A stretch of DNA of 64,000 nt from Thiomonas bhubaneswarensis (GTDB lineage: Bacteria > Pseudomonadota > Gammaproteobacteria > Burkholderiales > Burkholderiaceae_C): NCBI RefSeq assembly GCF_001418255.1, contig NZ_LIPV01000007.1, forward strand, positions 62,001 to 126,000. The letters run 5' to 3'. The position numbers and the translations under genes are program-made. The notes under the pieces were generated by a model. It saw only the letters and a program-made list of their open reading frames with translations, was not told the origin of the DNA and ran no database searches. Position 1 is the first letter of the stretch; the number at the start of each line of letters is the position of its first letter. Below are positions 1 to 10,944 of this stretch, piece by piece.

Positions 1-268
1 TCAGAGCGCGCTCGACCTCACCACCGAAGTCGGCGTGGCCGGGGGTATCGACGATGTTGATGTGCGTGCCTTGCCAGCTCACCGCGCAGTTCTTCGCCAG
101 AATGGTGATGCCGCGCTCGCGTTCGATGGCGTTGTTGTCCATCACCGTGTCCACGACTTTTTCATGTTCGGCGAAGGTGCCCGACTGGCGCAGCAGTTGG
201 TCCACCATGGTGGTCTTGCCATGGTCGACGTGGGCGATGATGGCGATGTTGCGGATGGATTTGCTCAT
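1..268 (-). CDS. typA: TypA/BipA ribosome-associated GTPase (partial, N-terminal part)
   Basis: Only the first 89 codons lie in the window; the gene continues past base 1. The visible protein starts [20 protein letters not shown], with the G1 P-loop AHVDHGKT, the switch I region RERGIT and the G3 box DTPGHADF, which is the signature of the translational GTPase TypA/BipA. TypA acts on 70S ribosomes in stress adaptation and large-subunit assembly. The ATG at 268 overlaps the TGA of truB as ATGA, so it is probably translationally coupled as the last gene of the rimP operon. IF-2 upstream shares the P-loop, but the switch regions here are those of TypA. Confidence 0.95.
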   Translation of the reverse strand, partial: MSKSIRNIAIIAHVDHGKTTMVDQLLRQSGTFAEHEKVVDTVMDNNAIERERGITILAKNCAVSWQGTHINIVDTPGHADFGGEVERAL

Positions 269-1293
269 GGCGTTGCGTCCTGAAGGGGAGATTCGTTTTG
301 AAAGGATGAAATGGGGGCAGGTGTAGCGGATTTTTGCGACAGAACGGCTGCGTCTGGAGCGAGCTCATCGGCGCACAGCAGACGACGCGGCGCCAACGCG
401 CCAGACTCCAGCGCACCGATGCCCAGCAGCACAGCCGCCTGCCCGACCGCCAGGGGGCCGTAGATGCGCACGTCCTCGCCGGGCTTGATCAGTCCGCCCG
501 GCTGCAGGCCGCTCAGGCGGGCGCCGTGCAGGAAGCGCTGCGTCTGCGCAGCATCGAGATCCAGCCTGGGTGCGGCCTGAAGCAACACATCGGTCGGCAG
601 CAGCTGGCGGCGCAAGGCAGCCTGATCCAGAGCCTCGGCCGCCTCGAGCGCCAGGGCCTGTGTCAGCTCGAATGAGCCACTTGCCGTGCGGGTGAGCGCA
701 GCCAGATGGGCACCACAGCCCAGGGCCTCGCCGATGTCGCGCGCAAGGGCGCGAATGTAGGTGCCCTTGCCGCAGTGCACGGCCAGCGTCAGCCGCTCAT
801 CCACCAGAGACAGCACCTCGATGGCGTGAATGTGAACGGTGCGCGCGGCGACCTCGATCGCCTCGCCGGCGCGAGCATAGGCATAAAGCGGTCGGCCGTC
901 ACGCTTGAGCGCACTGTAGACGGGCGGCGTCTGAGAGATGGCGCCAAGAAAGCGCGGCAGCACGGCATCGACCTGCGCCCGGTCCACCCGCACTGCGCGG
1001 CGCTCGACGATCTCGCCCTCGGCATCATCGGTCGTGGTGCGGGCGCCGAGCTGCAGCACGGCGACATAGCGCTTGTCGGCTTCGAGGTGACGCTGGGCAA
1101 ACTTGGTCGCGGCACCGAAGCACAGCATCAGCAGGCCATCGGCCAAAGGATCGAGCGTGCCGCCATGCCCTGCCTTGGCCGCGCGCAGGCGCCGACGCAC
1201 GCGAAACAAGGCCTGCTGCGAGGTCAGCCCGCGAGGCTTGTTCAGCAGAAGCACGCCGTTGACCGCCTCCCAAGGCGCTTTCTGAACATTCAT
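265..1293 (-). CDS. truB: tRNA pseudouridine(55) synthase TruB
   Basis: 342 aa. TruB isomerises U55 in the T loop of elongator tRNAs to pseudouridine. The N-terminus [15 protein letters not shown] and the catalytic motif [10 protein letters not shown], with nucleophile Asp48, are typical. The protein is slightly longer than E. coli TruB (314 aa), with an Ala/Pro-rich C-terminal tail. The gene follows rbfA after about 31 nt and its stop overlaps the typA start, so it belongs to the nusA-infB operon. Confidence 0.96.
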   Translation of the reverse strand: MNVQKAPWEAVNGVLLLNKPRGLTSQQALFRVRRRLRAAKAGHGGTLDPLADGLLMLCFGAATKFAQRHLEADKRYVAVLQLGARTTTDDAEGEIVERRAVRVDRAQVDAVLPRFLGAISQTPPVYSALKRDGRPLYAYARAGEAIEVAARTVHIHAIEVLSLVDERLTLAVHCGKGTYIRALARDIGEALGCGAHLAALTRTASGSFELTQALALEAAEALDQAALRRQLLPTDVLLQAAPRLDLDAAQTQRFLHGARLSGLQPGGLIKPGEDVRIYGPLAVGQAAVLLGIGALESGALAPRRLLCADELAPDAAVLSQKSATPAPISSFQNESPLQDATP

Positions 1294-1324
1294 GGTGGTC
1301 GCAACCCGGGCGCGCTGCGCCGGG

Positions 1325-1687
1325 TCAGTCGTCTTTGGCCTGGTGCGACAAGGCCTGCTTGATGAGTCCGTCCATCTCGGCGGCCTTCTCAGTCGTCGGA
1401 TCGAACAGAAAATGCAGCGTGGGCACGGTATGGATTTGCAGGCGTTTGAACAACAGGCTGTGCAGGTAACCGGCCTTGTCGCTCAGCAACTGACGCGCCG
1501 TCTCGGGCTCGGCCCCGATGACGCTGAAATACACCTTGGCATGGGCGTAATCCGGCGTGAGCTGCACATCGGTGAGGGTCACCAGCCCGAGCTTGGGGTT
1601 GCGCAGCTCGCGCTGGATCAGCTCGGCCAGATCGCGCTGGATCTGGTCGGCGATACGCTGGGTCCGGTTGGGCGTGGCGCGCTTCAT
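1325..1687 (-). CDS. rbfA: 30S ribosome-binding factor RbfA
   Basis: 120 aa, normal family length. RbfA binds the 30S subunit near helix 1/44 of 16S rRNA during late maturation and cold adaptation. The KH-type core is visible in [18 protein letters not shown] and the following [20 protein letters not shown] segment. It lies 21 nt downstream of infB and upstream of truB, the conserved proteobacterial order. Confidence 0.95.
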   Translation of the reverse strand: MKRATPNRTQRIADQIQRDLAELIQRELRNPKLGLVTLTDVQLTPDYAHAKVYFSVIGAEPETARQLLSDKAGYLHSLLFKRLQIHTVPTLHFLFDPTTEKAAEMDGLIKQALSHQAKDD

Positions 1688-1708
1688 TTCAGTCTGGCTG
1701 CGCCGCCC

Positions 1709-4600
1709 TTACAGGGTGCGTGCCACTTCCTTGATTTCGAAGACCTCGAGCTGATCGCCCTCTTGAATGTCCTGATAGTTCTTCAATGACAGACCGCATT
1801 CGAAGCCTTCCTTGACTTCGCGCGCATCGTCCTTGAAGCGCTTGAGCGAGTCGAGCTCTCCGGTGTGGATGACCACGTTGTTGCGCAGCAGGCGCACATG
1901 GGCCGAGCGGCGCACCAGGCCCGACAGCACCATGCAACCCGCGACCGCACCGACCTTCGGGATGCGGAACACCTGACGAATCTCGACCAGACCCAGCACC
2001 TCTTCCTTCTTTTCGGGCGTGAGCATGCCCGACATGGCCGCCTTGATCTCGTCGACCGCCTCGTAAATGATGTTGTAGTAGCGGATGTCGATGCCGTTGT
2101 TCTCGGCCAGCTTGCGCGCTCCGGCATCGGCGCGGGTGTTGAAGCCGATGATCACCGCATTGGAGGCGATGGCCAGGTTGACGTCGCTCTCGGAAATGCC
2201 GCCCACTGCCGCATGCACCACCTGCACCTTGATCTCGCTGGTCGAGAGCTTGGTGAGCGCGTGGATGAGCGCCTCCTGCGAGCCCTGCACGTCGGCCTTG
2301 ATGATCAGCGGCAGGTTCTTGCTGTTCTCGTCCATCTGCTCGAACATGTTTTCGAGCTTGGCCGCCTGCTGACGCGCCAGCTTGACGTCGCGGTACTTGC
2401 CCTGACGGAACAGGGCGATTTCGCGTGCCTTGCGCTCGTCGAGCAGCACCATGATTTCCTCACCAGCGCTGGGCACCTCGGTCAGACCCTGAATTTCCAC
2501 CGGAATCGACGGCCCTGCCTCGGTGACGGACTTGCCCACTTCATCGAGCATGGCGCGCACGCGGCCGTATGAAGCACCGGCCAACACCACGTCGCCGCGC
2601 TTGAGCGTGCCCGACTGCACCAGCACCGTAGCCACCGGGCCGCGGCCCTTGTCCAGACGCGATTCGATCACCAGTCCCTTGGCCGGCGCATCGACCGGCG
2701 CCTTCAGCTCCAGAACCTCGGCCTGCAGCAGAATCTGTTCGAGCAGATCGTCCACACCCTGCCCGGTCTTGGCCGACACGGGAACGAAAGGCGAATCGCC
2801 GCCGTACTCTTCAGGCACCACGCTTTCGGCGATCAGTTCCTGGCGGACGCGATCGGGGTTCGCGCCGGGCTTGTCGATCTTGTTCAGAGCCACGACGAGC
2901 GGCACCCCCGCCGCCTTGGCGTGGGCGATGGCTTCCTTGGTCTGCGGCATCACGCCGTCGTCAGCGGCCACCACCAGAATGACGATGTCGGTGGCCTTGG
3001 CACCGCGGGCGCGCATGGCCGTAAAGGCCTCGTGGCCCGGGGTGTCGAGGAAGGTGATGATGCCTCGCGGCGTTTCGACGTGATAGGCGCCGATGTGCTG
3101 CGTGATGCCGCCCGCCTCGCCCGCCGCCACCTTGGCGCGGCGGATGTAGTCGAGCAGCGAGGTCTTGCCGTGGTCGACGTGGCCCATGACCGTGACCACG
3201 GGCGCGCGCGGCAACAGCTCGGCGTCGGCATGCGCGCCGTCACCCTCTTCGGTGAGGAAGTTCTCGGGATCGTCGAGCTTGGCCGCAACGGCGGTGTGGC
3301 CCAGTTCCTCGACCACGATCATCGCCGTTTCCTGATCGAGCACCTGGTTGATGGTGACCATCTGACCGAGCTTCATCAGGCTCTTGATCACCTCGGCGGC
3401 CTTGACCGACATCTTGTGCGCCAGTTCGGCCACGGTAATGGTTTCAGGCACATGCACCTCGCGCACGATCATCTCGGCGGGTGCAGCGGGCGCCTGCGGT
3501 TCGGCATTGCGGTCGTTGCGGCCACCGCGGCGGCCCGCCGTGGTCTTCGGTCCGCGCCAGCCCCCGGGCGCCCCGGTCGGATTGCCGCGTGGCTTGATCG
3601 CTGCGCCTCGCTTCTTCGCCGCATCGTCGGCCCACGAAGAAGACAGTTTTTCGGACTTGACCTGTTTGTCGTCCTTCTTCGCCGAAGTCGGCGAGGTGGT
3701 CGCGCCTGCCGTCTTGGCGGCGCCGACCGCGGGCTTGTGTATCGTGCCCTTGATGGTGCCGCTCGCGGGTGAGGCCTCGGTTGTCTTGGCCGCTGGTTTC
3801 TCGGCGCGCAACACCGTGCGCGGACGCGCCATCATGTCGCGAATGGCGGCCGCTTCGGCCTCGGCGGCCTTGCGGCGCTTCTCGATCTGTTGCAGCTTAG
3901 CCGCCTCTTCCGCGTCCTGCTTCTTCTGGGCGGCGGCGCGCTCGGTCGCCGCGGCCTGTGCCTTCGAGGCCGCTTGCGCTGTCTGCTGCGCATCACTGTC
4001 GGACTCGGACTGCTCCGCTTGCGAAGTCACGGCAGCGGTCTGCGCCTTGGCAGCAGCTTCGCGGGCGGCCTGCGCCTCGCGCTCGGCCTGCTCGCGAGCT
4101 TCCAGCTCCTGGCGCTCCTGAGCGGCACGGCGCTCCTGCTCCGCTGCCCGTTGTGCGGCCAGTTCTTCGGCCTGCCGCGCCAGCAGATCGGCCTGACGCT
4201 GCGCCTCGGCCTCGCGCCGCTGCAGCTCCGCCTCGTCGATCACCGGCTCGCCGCTCTCAGTCGAGGCCTGCGCCTCGGCACCAGACACGAGGGCATCATC
4301 GCGCTTGACGAACACCCGCTTCTTGCGCACTTCCACGTGGATGGTGCGCGCCTTGCCGGTGGCATCCGCCTGCTTGATCTCGCTGGTCTGCTTGCGTGTC
4401 AGGGTGATTTTCTTGCGCTCGCCTGCCGCCGCGACGCCATGAGCCGCGCGCAGGTGTTCGAGCAGGCGTGCCTTGTCGGCTTCGCTGATGACATCGTCCG
4501 CAGCACGCGTCCCGACTCCCGCCTGTTGCAGTTGCTCCTGCAAGAGGTTCAAGGGTTTGCCGAGTTCTGCGGCGAGTTGTGCGACGGTATGACTGGCCAT
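1709..4600 (-). CDS. infB: Translation initiation factor IF-2
   Basis: 963 aa. IF-2 is the GTPase that brings fMet-tRNA to the 30S initiation complex and promotes subunit joining. It has an IF2-N domain at residues 1-50, a long Ala/Glu/Arg-rich coiled-coil linker with a basic Gly/Arg patch near 340-380, a second IF2-N-like domain near 385-440, and the G domain from about 465 ([20 protein letters not shown]). The C-terminal domains end at ...[12 protein letters not shown]. The linker length varies widely between species. It sits between nusA and rbfA. Confidence 0.97.
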   Translation of the reverse strand: MASHTVAQLAAELGKPLNLLQEQLQQAGVGTRAADDVISEADKARLLEHLRAAHGVAAAGERKKITLTRKQTSEIKQADATGKARTIHVEVRKKRVFVKRDDALVSGAEAQASTESGEPVIDEAELQRREAEAQRQADLLARQAEELAAQRAAEQERRAAQERQELEAREQAEREAQAAREAAAKAQTAAVTSQAEQSESDSDAQQTAQAASKAQAAATERAAAQKKQDAEEAAKLQQIEKRRKAAEAEAAAIRDMMARPRTVLRAEKPAAKTTEASPASGTIKGTIHKPAVGAAKTAGATTSPTSAKKDDKQVKSEKLSSSWADDAAKKRGAAIKPRGNPTGAPGGWRGPKTTAGRRGGRNDRNAEPQAPAAPAEMIVREVHVPETITVAELAHKMSVKAAEVIKSLMKLGQMVTINQVLDQETAMIVVEELGHTAVAAKLDDPENFLTEEGDGAHADAELLPRAPVVTVMGHVDHGKTSLLDYIRRAKVAAGEAGGITQHIGAYHVETPRGIITFLDTPGHEAFTAMRARGAKATDIVILVVAADDGVMPQTKEAIAHAKAAGVPLVVALNKIDKPGANPDRVRQELIAESVVPEEYGGDSPFVPVSAKTGQGVDDLLEQILLQAEVLELKAPVDAPAKGLVIESRLDKGRGPVATVLVQSGTLKRGDVVLAGASYGRVRAMLDEVGKSVTEAGPSIPVEIQGLTEVPSAGEEIMVLLDERKAREIALFRQGKYRDVKLARQQAAKLENMFEQMDENSKNLPLIIKADVQGSQEALIHALTKLSTSEIKVQVVHAAVGGISESDVNLAIASNAVIIGFNTRADAGARKLAENNGIDIRYYNIIYEAVDEIKAAMSGMLTPEKKEEVLGLVEIRQVFRIPKVGAVAGCMVLSGLVRRSAHVRLLRNNVVIHTGELDSLKRFKDDAREVKEGFECGLSLKNYQDIQEGDQLEVFEIKEVARTL

Positions 4601-4661
4601 TGATGGTGTGTCCTAGTACGGCTTGAAACGTTTGAAGATGGGGCGCGAGTTCAACAAGGCC

Positions 4662-6140
4662 TCAGGCGTCGAACCAATGCGCGCGAGCCTTCAGGATGAG
4701 CGCGGCGGCCCTTTCATCGTCGGTGTGCAGAATGCCCGCGAGTTCGTCGGTGGCCAGATCGCCCAGATCGTCCAGGGTCAACACGCCCGCCTCTGCAAGC
4801 AATGCCAGATCTTCTGTGCTCAGACCCTCGAGCGATTTGAGCGCCTCATCGACTTCGTCGAGCTTCTGCTCGCGCGCGATTTCCTGCGTGAGCAGGGCGT
4901 TTCGGGCGCGCTCGCGAAGCTCGTTGACGGTGTCCTCGTCGAAAGCCTCGATTTCCAGCATTTCGTTGATCGGCACATAGGCCAGCTCTTCGAGGCTGGT
5001 GAACCCTTCAGCGATGAGAATGTCGGCCACCTCCTGATCGACGTCGAGCTTTTCGACGAACAGGCTGCGCATCTTCTCGATTTCCTGCGTATTGCGGGCG
5101 TCGGACTCTTCGGCGCTGAGAATGTTGATCTTCCAGCCCGTCAGTTCGGAGGCCAGACGCACGTTCTGACCGGTGCGCCCGATGGCCAGCGCCAGGTTTT
5201 CCTCGTCCACCGCCACATCCATGGCATGCTTTTCTTCATCCACCACGATGGACGAGACGTTCGCCGGTGCCAGCGCCCCGATCACGAACTGCGCCGGATC
5301 CTCCGACCACAGCACGATGTCCACGCGCTCGCCGCCGAGTTCGTTGGTCACCGCGGTGACGCGCGAACCACGGATGCCCACACAGGTGCCGATGGGATCG
5401 ACACGACGGTCGTGCGACACCACGGCGATCTTGGCGCGCACGCCAGGCTCGCGCGCACACGACTTGATCTCCAGCAGCCCCTGTTCGATTTCGGGCACTT
5501 CCAGGCGGAACAGCTCGATCATGAACTCGGGCGCGGTGCGCGAGATTTCGATCTGCGGGCCACGTGCGGTGCGGTCTATCTTGGTGATCACCGCGCGCAC
5601 ACGGTCGCCCACGCGCAGGTTTTCCTTCGGGATCAGGTCGCCGCGGCGCAGGCGCGCATCGACCTTGCCCGATTCGACGATGACATCGCCCTTGTCGAGA
5701 CGCTTGACCGTACCGTTGAAAATCTTGTCGTTGCGGGCGAGAAAGTCGTTGAGGATCTGTTCACGCTCGGCATCACGGATTTTCTGCAGAATGACCTGCT
5801 TGGCCGCCTGCGCACCAATACGGCCGAAGGCGATGCTCTCGATCGGTTCTTCGATGTAATCGCCCACTTCGATGTCGGGGATCTGCTCGCGCGCCTCGAA
5901 CAGCAGAATCTCGCTGTCGGGCAATTGCAGCCCAGCCTCGTCGGGCACGACATGCCAGCGGCGGAAACTTTCGTATTCGCCAGTCTCGCGGTCGATCTGC
6001 ACCCGCACGTCGGCCTCGCCTTCGTACAGGCGCTTGGTGGCCGACGCCAGCGCAGCCTCGACAGCGCCGAAGACGACTTCGCGATCGACATTCTTCTCAC
6101 GCGCCAAGGCGTCCACCAGCATCAAAATCTCGCGACTCAT
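4662..6140 (-). CDS. nusA: Transcription termination/antitermination protein NusA
   Basis: 492 aa, the same size as E. coli NusA (495 aa). NusA binds RNA polymerase near the RNA exit channel and modulates pausing, termination and rRNA antitermination. The N-terminal RNAP-binding domain ([20 protein letters not shown]), S1 domain (about 135-200), two KH domains (motif [11 protein letters not shown]) and the acidic C-terminal helix-hairpin-helix repeats (about 360-490) are all present. The ATG overlaps the rimP stop by ATGA. Confidence 0.97.
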   Translation of the reverse strand: MSREILMLVDALAREKNVDREVVFGAVEAALASATKRLYEGEADVRVQIDRETGEYESFRRWHVVPDEAGLQLPDSEILLFEAREQIPDIEVGDYIEEPIESIAFGRIGAQAAKQVILQKIRDAEREQILNDFLARNDKIFNGTVKRLDKGDVIVESGKVDARLRRGDLIPKENLRVGDRVRAVITKIDRTARGPQIEISRTAPEFMIELFRLEVPEIEQGLLEIKSCAREPGVRAKIAVVSHDRRVDPIGTCVGIRGSRVTAVTNELGGERVDIVLWSEDPAQFVIGALAPANVSSIVVDEEKHAMDVAVDEENLALAIGRTGQNVRLASELTGWKINILSAEESDARNTQEIEKMRSLFVEKLDVDQEVADILIAEGFTSLEELAYVPINEMLEIEAFDEDTVNELRERARNALLTQEIAREQKLDEVDEALKSLEGLSTEDLALLAEAGVLTLDDLGDLATDELAGILHTDDERAAALILKARAHWFDA

Positions 6141-6709
6141 TTTCGACCACTCCCAAAATCGACAACAGGCACCAGGCGCACATCGCGCACCTCGGCCAGA
6201 CTGAAATTCATGACGGACACCGTGTCCTCGCCCTCGCCCACACCCTCGGCCGCCAAACCGGTAGCCTTGGCCGTCTGAGCCTTTTTCTTGCCAGCGCCCG
6301 GCTTGCGCTTCACCTCCGTCTCGGGGGGCGACAATGCAATGGAAAACCGGCCTTGCGCATCCTCTTCGCCGCGGGCGAGCAATACGCCACGGAATTTCTT
6401 GCGTCCCTGAAACGGCGCGCGCAGCACGACATCGATCTCAAGGCCCGCGAAACGCACGTAATCTTCCGGCCTGCGCAAGGGCCGATCCAGCCCGGGCGAC
6501 GAAACCTCCAGCCGACCATAGTCGACATTTTCGACCTCGAACACATACTGCAACTGCCGCGTCACCCGCTCGCAGTCTTCCACGGTCACCGGCGCACCGT
6601 CGGCGTGGTCGATCGTCACGCGCAGCAAGCCCCGCGGCAGGTGTTCCACCTCCACGAGCTCCAGTCCCAGACTGGTGACTGCCGTTTCGATTGCCTGTGC
6701 TGCACTCAT
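6137..6709 (-). CDS. rimP: Ribosome maturation factor RimP
   Basis: 190 aa. RimP is needed for 30S subunit maturation. The family motif [22 protein letters not shown] lies at the N-terminus and SPGLDRPL near residue 85. The C-terminal SH3-like domain carries a roughly 30-residue Lys/Ala/Gly-rich insertion (about 138-170) before the final strands, making it longer than E. coli RimP (about 150 aa). I chose the ATG at 6709 because the family begins here. A longer in-frame start at 6925 would translate through a terminator hairpin and adds no conserved sequence. Confidence 0.94.
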   Translation of the reverse strand: MSAAQAIETAVTSLGLELVEVEHLPRGLLRVTIDHADGAPVTVEDCERVTRQLQYVFEVENVDYGRLEVSSPGLDRPLRRPEDYVRFAGLEIDVVLRAPFQGRKKFRGVLLARGEEDAQGRFSIALSPPETEVKRKPGAGKKKAQTAKATGLAAEGVGEGEDTVSVMNFSLAEVRDVRLVPVVDFGSGRK

Positions 6710-6795
6710 GTGTTTACCAAAGTCGCTCAAAAAACCTTCCTGCCTTGCCATTCCAGCGGCGTCCGGCAACACCGGGCGCAGCAAACAGCGCGAGC

Positions 6796-6821
6796 AAAAA
6801 AAAAGGGCGATGACGTCGCCC
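6796..6821 (-). terminator. Intrinsic terminator hairpin in the rimP leader
   Basis: On the minus strand GGGCGA-cgtca-TCGCCC (6805-6821) is followed directly by nine T residues (6796-6804). It lies 87 nt upstream of the rimP ATG and downstream of the operon promoter, so it would terminate leader transcripts before rimP. An attenuated rimP leader has been proposed in other bacteria; here the structure is seen and the regulation inferred. Confidence 0.7.
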
Positions 6822-7054
6822 AGTTGTTGCTCTGTGCAGTGAGCAGGCCCTCGCGCTGCGCACTGCTTTGGTGCCTCACCGCTTACCCCAGCCGCTCTAA
6901 CGGCCCTGGGCACGGCGCACGTCAAAATTCACATCATCTGCCGCGCCCTGACTCACCCGACATCGCCGTCGCTGCCCCGCAGTCGTTGATTTCACGGCTG
7001 TGACCAGCCCGCAACTGCTTTGCCATGCTTGTCTTGCGGCCAACAAAAAAGTGG

Positions 7055-7084
7055 ATTATAGGGGAGCACGGCCATGCTTGGCAA
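7055..7084 (-). promoter_or_regulatory. Sigma70-type promoter of the rimP-nusA-infB operon
   Basis: The minus strand reads TTGCCA (7084-7079), an 18-nt spacer, then a perfect TATAAT (7060-7055). Transcription would start near 7048, giving a leader of about 340 nt. No tRNA fold was found in that leader, unlike E. coli where metY precedes rimP. The segment between promoter and rimP holds no other gene that I can support. Confidence 0.6.
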
Positions 7085-7096
7085 CCGCATGGCGCG

Positions 7097-8713
7097 TCAG
7101 CCCGCATCGTTGTTCAAGTCGGATGCGGCCAGCAGCGCCCGGGTGTAAGGCTGCTGCGGCGAGCTGAGAATGACCTCCGCCGGGCCTTCCTCCACCACCG
7201 CGCCGCGGTGCAGCACCACGACGCGATGCGCCAGGGCGCCGATCACCGCCAGATCGTGACTGATGAGCACATACGCCAGTCCATGCCGCCGTTGCAGCGC
7301 GCCGAGAAGGTCGAGCACCTGCTGCTGCACGGTCACGTCCAAGGCGCTGGTGGGCTCGTCGAGGATGAGGATTCTGGGCTCCAGAATCAGCGCGCGTGCC
7401 ATGGCGATGCGCTGCCTTTGCCCCCCTGAAAAGGCATGGGGATAGCGGTCCAGTTCCTCCGCGGAGAGCGGCAGCCCCACTTCGGCTAGCGTTTGCTCGA
7501 CGCGAGCGCGGCGCTGCTGGGCGCTCCACCCGGGCCGATGCACCTCCAGCCCCTCCTCGACGATCTGCGCCACGGTACGCCGCGGCGACAGACTGGAGAA
7601 CGGATCCTGAAACACGATCTGCGCCTGGGCACGCAGCGCACGCAGCGCCGCTCCGGTCAGCCTGCCCGGATCGTGCCCGAGAAGGCTGACCTCGCCACCC
7701 TGTCGCGGCAGCAAACCCAGCATGGCCAGCGCCAGGGTCGATTTGCCGCTGCCCGACTCGCCGACCACGCCCAGGGTCTGTCCGGCCGGCAGTTCCAGTG
7801 CGATGTCGTGCAGCACGTCGTGCCAGCGCTTGCGCCAGAACCCGCCGCTCTGCGCAAACCGTATCTTCAGTCCCTTGGCCCGGAGACAGACTTCCGGGGG
7901 TTCTGCAGCCTGGGGCGGTGCGACCTGGCGCCGCGGCCTGCTGTTCAACAGCATCTGCGTGTAGGGGTGACGCGGCGCCGCAAAGACCTCGGCGACCGCG
8001 CCCGATTCGACCACCCTGCCCTTCTGCAGCACCGCCACCCGGTGCATGTAACGTCGCACCAGAGGCAGATCGTGAGTGATGAACAACAGCGCCATGCCGT
8101 ACTCGGCCTGCAGCGCATCGAGCAGATCGAGAATCTGGCGCCGCACGGTCACATCCAGCGCCGTGGTCGGCTCGTCGGCCAGCAGCAGACGTGGCCGACA
8201 GGCCAGCGCCATGGCGATCATCGCCCGCTGCCGCTGACCGCCGGAGAGCTGATGCGGGTAATCGAAGGCCCGCCGCCCCGGCTGCTCCAGGCCCATCTGC
8301 GCCAGCAGATCGACCGCGCGGGCCCAGGCGGCGCGGCGCGGCAGGGCCTCGTGCAGTTCGAGCACCTCGGCGATCTGCCGCCCGACGGGGTGCAGCGGAT
8401 TGAGCGCGGTCATCGGCTCCTGAAAGATCATGGCGATGTCCTTGCCGCGCAGAGCGCGCATGGCGCGCTCGCTCAGGCTGCTCAGCTCGCGGCCATCGAA
8501 GCGCACACTGCCCGACTGCTGGGCACCGGCCAGCAGTCGCAGCACCGCCAGTGCCGAGACGGTCTTGCCCGACCCGGATTCGCCGACGAGGGCGACCTTT
8601 TCCCCTGCGGCGACATCCAGATCGAGGTCGTGCACCACCGTGCGGGTGCCGAACCGCACCTGCAGACCACGCACGCTGAGAAGGGGCGTTGACGCCGCGT
8701 CGTTCATCTTCAT
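7097..8713 (-). CDS. yejF: Peptide ABC transporter, duplicated ATP-binding protein (YejF type)
   Basis: 538 aa with two complete ABC ATPase domains. Each has a Walker A (GESGSGKT near residue 41, GESGSGKS in the second half) and an [13 protein letters not shown] signature. It powers import of oligopeptides, or of microcin C-like peptides in enteric YejABEF. The ATG at 8713 shares bases with the yejE stop (TGATG), so it is coupled. A longer upstream start would merely overlap yejE out of frame. It is the last gene of the yejA-yejB-yejE-yejF operon. Confidence 0.92.
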   Translation of the reverse strand: MKMNDAASTPLLSVRGLQVRFGTRTVVHDLDLDVAAGEKVALVGESGSGKTVSALAVLRLLAGAQQSGSVRFDGRELSSLSERAMRALRGKDIAMIFQEPMTALNPLHPVGRQIAEVLELHEALPRRAAWARAVDLLAQMGLEQPGRRAFDYPHQLSGGQRQRAMIAMALACRPRLLLADEPTTALDVTVRRQILDLLDALQAEYGMALLFITHDLPLVRRYMHRVAVLQKGRVVESGAVAEVFAAPRHPYTQMLLNSRPRRQVAPPQAAEPPEVCLRAKGLKIRFAQSGGFWRKRWHDVLHDIALELPAGQTLGVVGESGSGKSTLALAMLGLLPRQGGEVSLLGHDPGRLTGAALRALRAQAQIVFQDPFSSLSPRRTVAQIVEEGLEVHRPGWSAQQRRARVEQTLAEVGLPLSAEELDRYPHAFSGGQRQRIAMARALILEPRILILDEPTSALDVTVQQQVLDLLGALQRRHGLAYVLISHDLAVIGALAHRVVVLHRGAVVEEGPAEVILSSPQQPYTRALLAASDLNNDAG

Positions 8714-9777
8714 CACGAACCGGTGTGACGCGGGTCGAGCGCGTCGCGCAGCGCCTCGCCGATGAAGGTGAGCAGCAGCAGGATGGTGACCAGCGCCCCG
8801 AACGCGGCGGCGGAAATCCACCAGGCATCGAGGTTGGCCTTGCCCTGCGCCAGCAGTTCGCCCAGGCTGGGCGTGGGCGGCGGCACACCGAGTCCGAGAA
8901 AATCCAGACTGGTCAGCGCCAACAGGGCGCCGCTCATGCGAAACGGCAGGAAGGTCACCACCGGCGTGAGGCTGTTGGGCAGGATGTGACGCCACATGAT
9001 CCGCCCATGCGACAGGCCCAGCGCCTGCGCCGCACGCACGTAGTCCATCTGGCGGTTGCGCAGAAACTCGGCGCGCACATAGTCGGCCAGTCCCATCCAG
9101 CCGAACAACGACAGCAAGATGAGCAGCAAGGCCAGCCCCGGGGCGAACACGGCGGAAAAGATGATCAGCAGATACAGCTCGGGCATAGCCCCCCAGACCT
9201 CCATCACCCTCTGCACCGACAGGTCGATGCGCCCGCCGAAATAGCCCTGAATTGCGCCGATGAGCATGCCCAGCACCGTGCCAGTGACGGTGAGCGCCAG
9301 GGCGAACAGCACCGACAGCCGAAACCCGTAGATCAGCCGCGCCAAGACATCGCGCCCGCGATCGTCCGTGCCCAGCCAGTGCCGTGCCGAGGGCGAGGAA
9401 GGAAACGGCCGCTGCGCGTAATAGTCGATGGTGGTCGCGCTGTAGGGGATGAGGGGATAGATCGCGAAGTTGCCGGGCGCCGACAGGCGGGCGCGGATGT
9501 AGGGGTCGAGGTAGTCCGTCGGGGTGTGGAAATCACCGCCGAAGGTTGTTTCCGGATAGTCGTGCAGCAAGGGCAGGTAGAACCGTCCTTCGTAGCGCAC
9601 CAGCAGCGGTCGATCGTTGCAAAGCACCGGGGCGAGCAGGCTCAGACCGAACAGCAAGATGAACAGCCAGAGGCTCCAGCGGCCGAGACGGTGGGCGCGA
9701 AAACGGCGCCACCCCTGCGCCAGAAAGGGATGGCGGGATGCGCGGGGCTCGTCAGCCGGGGCGGAAACCGCGCTCAT
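8713..9777 (-). CDS. yejE: Peptide ABC transporter permease (YejE type)
   Basis: 354 aa inner-membrane permease. A membrane segment sits near residues 33-53 (LWLFILLFGLSLLAPVL), followed by a large periplasmic loop typical of YejE and then the binding-protein-dependent transport domain. The motif GTDDRGRDVLARLIYGFRLS is characteristic of DppC/YejE permeases. Its ATG overlaps the yejB stop (ATGA). Confidence 0.92.
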   Translation of the reverse strand: MSAVSAPADEPRASRHPFLAQGWRRFRAHRLGRWSLWLFILLFGLSLLAPVLCNDRPLLVRYEGRFYLPLLHDYPETTFGGDFHTPTDYLDPYIRARLSAPGNFAIYPLIPYSATTIDYYAQRPFPSSPSARHWLGTDDRGRDVLARLIYGFRLSVLFALALTVTGTVLGMLIGAIQGYFGGRIDLSVQRVMEVWGAMPELYLLIIFSAVFAPGLALLLILLSLFGWMGLADYVRAEFLRNRQMDYVRAAQALGLSHGRIMWRHILPNSLTPVVTFLPFRMSGALLALTSLDFLGLGVPPPTPSLGELLAQGKANLDAWWISAAAFGALVTILLLLTFIGEALRDALDPRHTGS

Positions 9778-10832
9778 CGCAACGCTCCGAACTGAATGCG
9801 CGGATCGACCCAGACGTAGCTCAGATCGGCAATCAGCTTGGTGAACAGGCCGATGAGGGTAAACAGATACAGCGAGCCCATCACCACCGGATAGTCGCGG
9901 CGCATCACGGCTTCGTAGGAAAGCAGGCCCAGCCCGGGAAGCGAAAACAGGGTCTCGATCAGCAGCGAGCTGGCGAAGAACGCGCCGATGAAGGCCGCCG
10001 GAAAACCGGTCACCAGCGGCACTAGCGCATTGCGCAGCACATGCCGCCACAACACCGTCCGCTCGCTCAAGCCCTTGGCCCTGGCGGTCAGCACATACTG
10101 CTTGCGGATTTCTTCGAGAAAGGCGTTCTTGGTCAGCATGGTGATGACCGCGAAGCTTCCCGCGGTGGACGCGACCACCGGCAGGGTGATGTGCCACAGG
10201 TAGTCGGTGATCTTGTGCCACAGGCTCAGTTGCGCCCAGTCGTCCGACACCAGCCCACGCAGCGGAAACCATTGCAGCCAAGTGCCCCCGGCAAACAGCA
10301 CCAGCAACAGCACGCCCAGCACGAAGCCCGGTATGGCATAGCCGACGAGCACGACGATGCTGGTGGACACATCGAAGCGGCTGCCATGCCGCACCGCCTT
10401 GGCAATGCCCAGCGGTATGGAAATGAGATAGGTCAGCAGAAAATTCCACAGCCCCAATGAGATGGACACCGGCAGGCGCTCCTTGATCAGCGTCCACACC
10501 GCCTCGTGGTGGTAGTAGCTGCGCCCTAGATCGAAGTGCGCGAACTGCCACAGCATGTCGAGGTAGCGCTGCAGCGGCGGCTTGTCGAAGCCGTAGAGCT
10601 GTCGCAACTCGGCCAGCTGCTTGGGCGAAATGCCCTGCGCGCCGCGGTAGATGCCCTGGGCGGCAGCGGCCTCGCCAGCGCCGCCGCCGTCCTTGCCGCG
10701 CAGTTGCGACACCATCTGCTCCACCGGCCCGCCCGGCACGAACTGCACCACGATGAAGGTGATGGTCAGCACCCCCAGCAGCGTGGGAATCATCAACAAC
10801 ATCCGTTTGAGGATGTAGGCCCAGAGATTCAT
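9774..10832 (-). CDS. yejB: Peptide ABC transporter permease (YejB type)
   Basis: 352 aa inner-membrane permease of the DppB/YejB family. The start MNLWAYILKRMLLMIPTLLG has the usual amphipathic start and first transmembrane helix. A periplasmic loop of about 70 residues precedes the permease domain (GSFAVITMLTKNAFLEEIRK and PGLGLLSYEAV). The ATG at 10832 is preceded by AGGGAG; upstream in-frame codons run through an intergenic repeat and are rejected. Confidence 0.92.
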   Translation of the reverse strand: MNLWAYILKRMLLMIPTLLGVLTITFIVVQFVPGGPVEQMVSQLRGKDGGGAGEAAAAQGIYRGAQGISPKQLAELRQLYGFDKPPLQRYLDMLWQFAHFDLGRSYYHHEAVWTLIKERLPVSISLGLWNFLLTYLISIPLGIAKAVRHGSRFDVSTSIVVLVGYAIPGFVLGVLLLVLFAGGTWLQWFPLRGLVSDDWAQLSLWHKITDYLWHITLPVVASTAGSFAVITMLTKNAFLEEIRKQYVLTARAKGLSERTVLWRHVLRNALVPLVTGFPAAFIGAFFASSLLIETLFSLPGLGLLSYEAVMRRDYPVVMGSLYLFTLIGLFTKLIADLSYVWVDPRIQFGALR

Positions 10833-10871
10833 ACGCACTCCCTTGTCGCCTCGCGCACGGCGAACCACCCC

Positions 10872-10942
10872 GCCGCCGGGCCGCCCCAAGGCGGGGTGAG
10901 CCCCCTCGGGGGGCAGCGCAGACGAAGTCGAAGCGTGGGGGT
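10872..10942 (-). repeat. GC-rich double-hairpin intergenic repeat between yejA and yejB
   Basis: Two adjacent GC-rich hairpins, CCGCC/GGCGG near 10881-10894 and CCCCC-tc-GGGGG near 10901-10912, are followed by a tract ending in a run of five G. From general knowledge this resembles short palindromic repeats dispersed between genes in Burkholderiales. It lies inside the operon and could be a processing or partial termination site. No second copy was seen in this window. Confidence 0.5.
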
Positions 10943-10944
10943 CT

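Noticed and set aside
4623-6278. 551-codon open frame opposite nusA
   Set aside because: It mirrors nusA codons on the other strand, as expected in GC-rich DNA, with no ribosome site or family match.
6710-6925. N-terminal extension of RimP by 72 codons
   Set aside because: It would translate a terminator hairpin and T tract and adds nothing conserved in RimP.
6822-7048. A tRNA gene in the rimP leader, as metY in E. coli
   Set aside because: No T-arm GGTTCGA-type sequence or acceptor stem could be found on either strand.
7056-8888. 610-codon open frame in a second frame of the yejF strand
   Set aside because: Out-of-frame reading of the ATPase gene, Ala/Arg/Gly-rich and without motifs.
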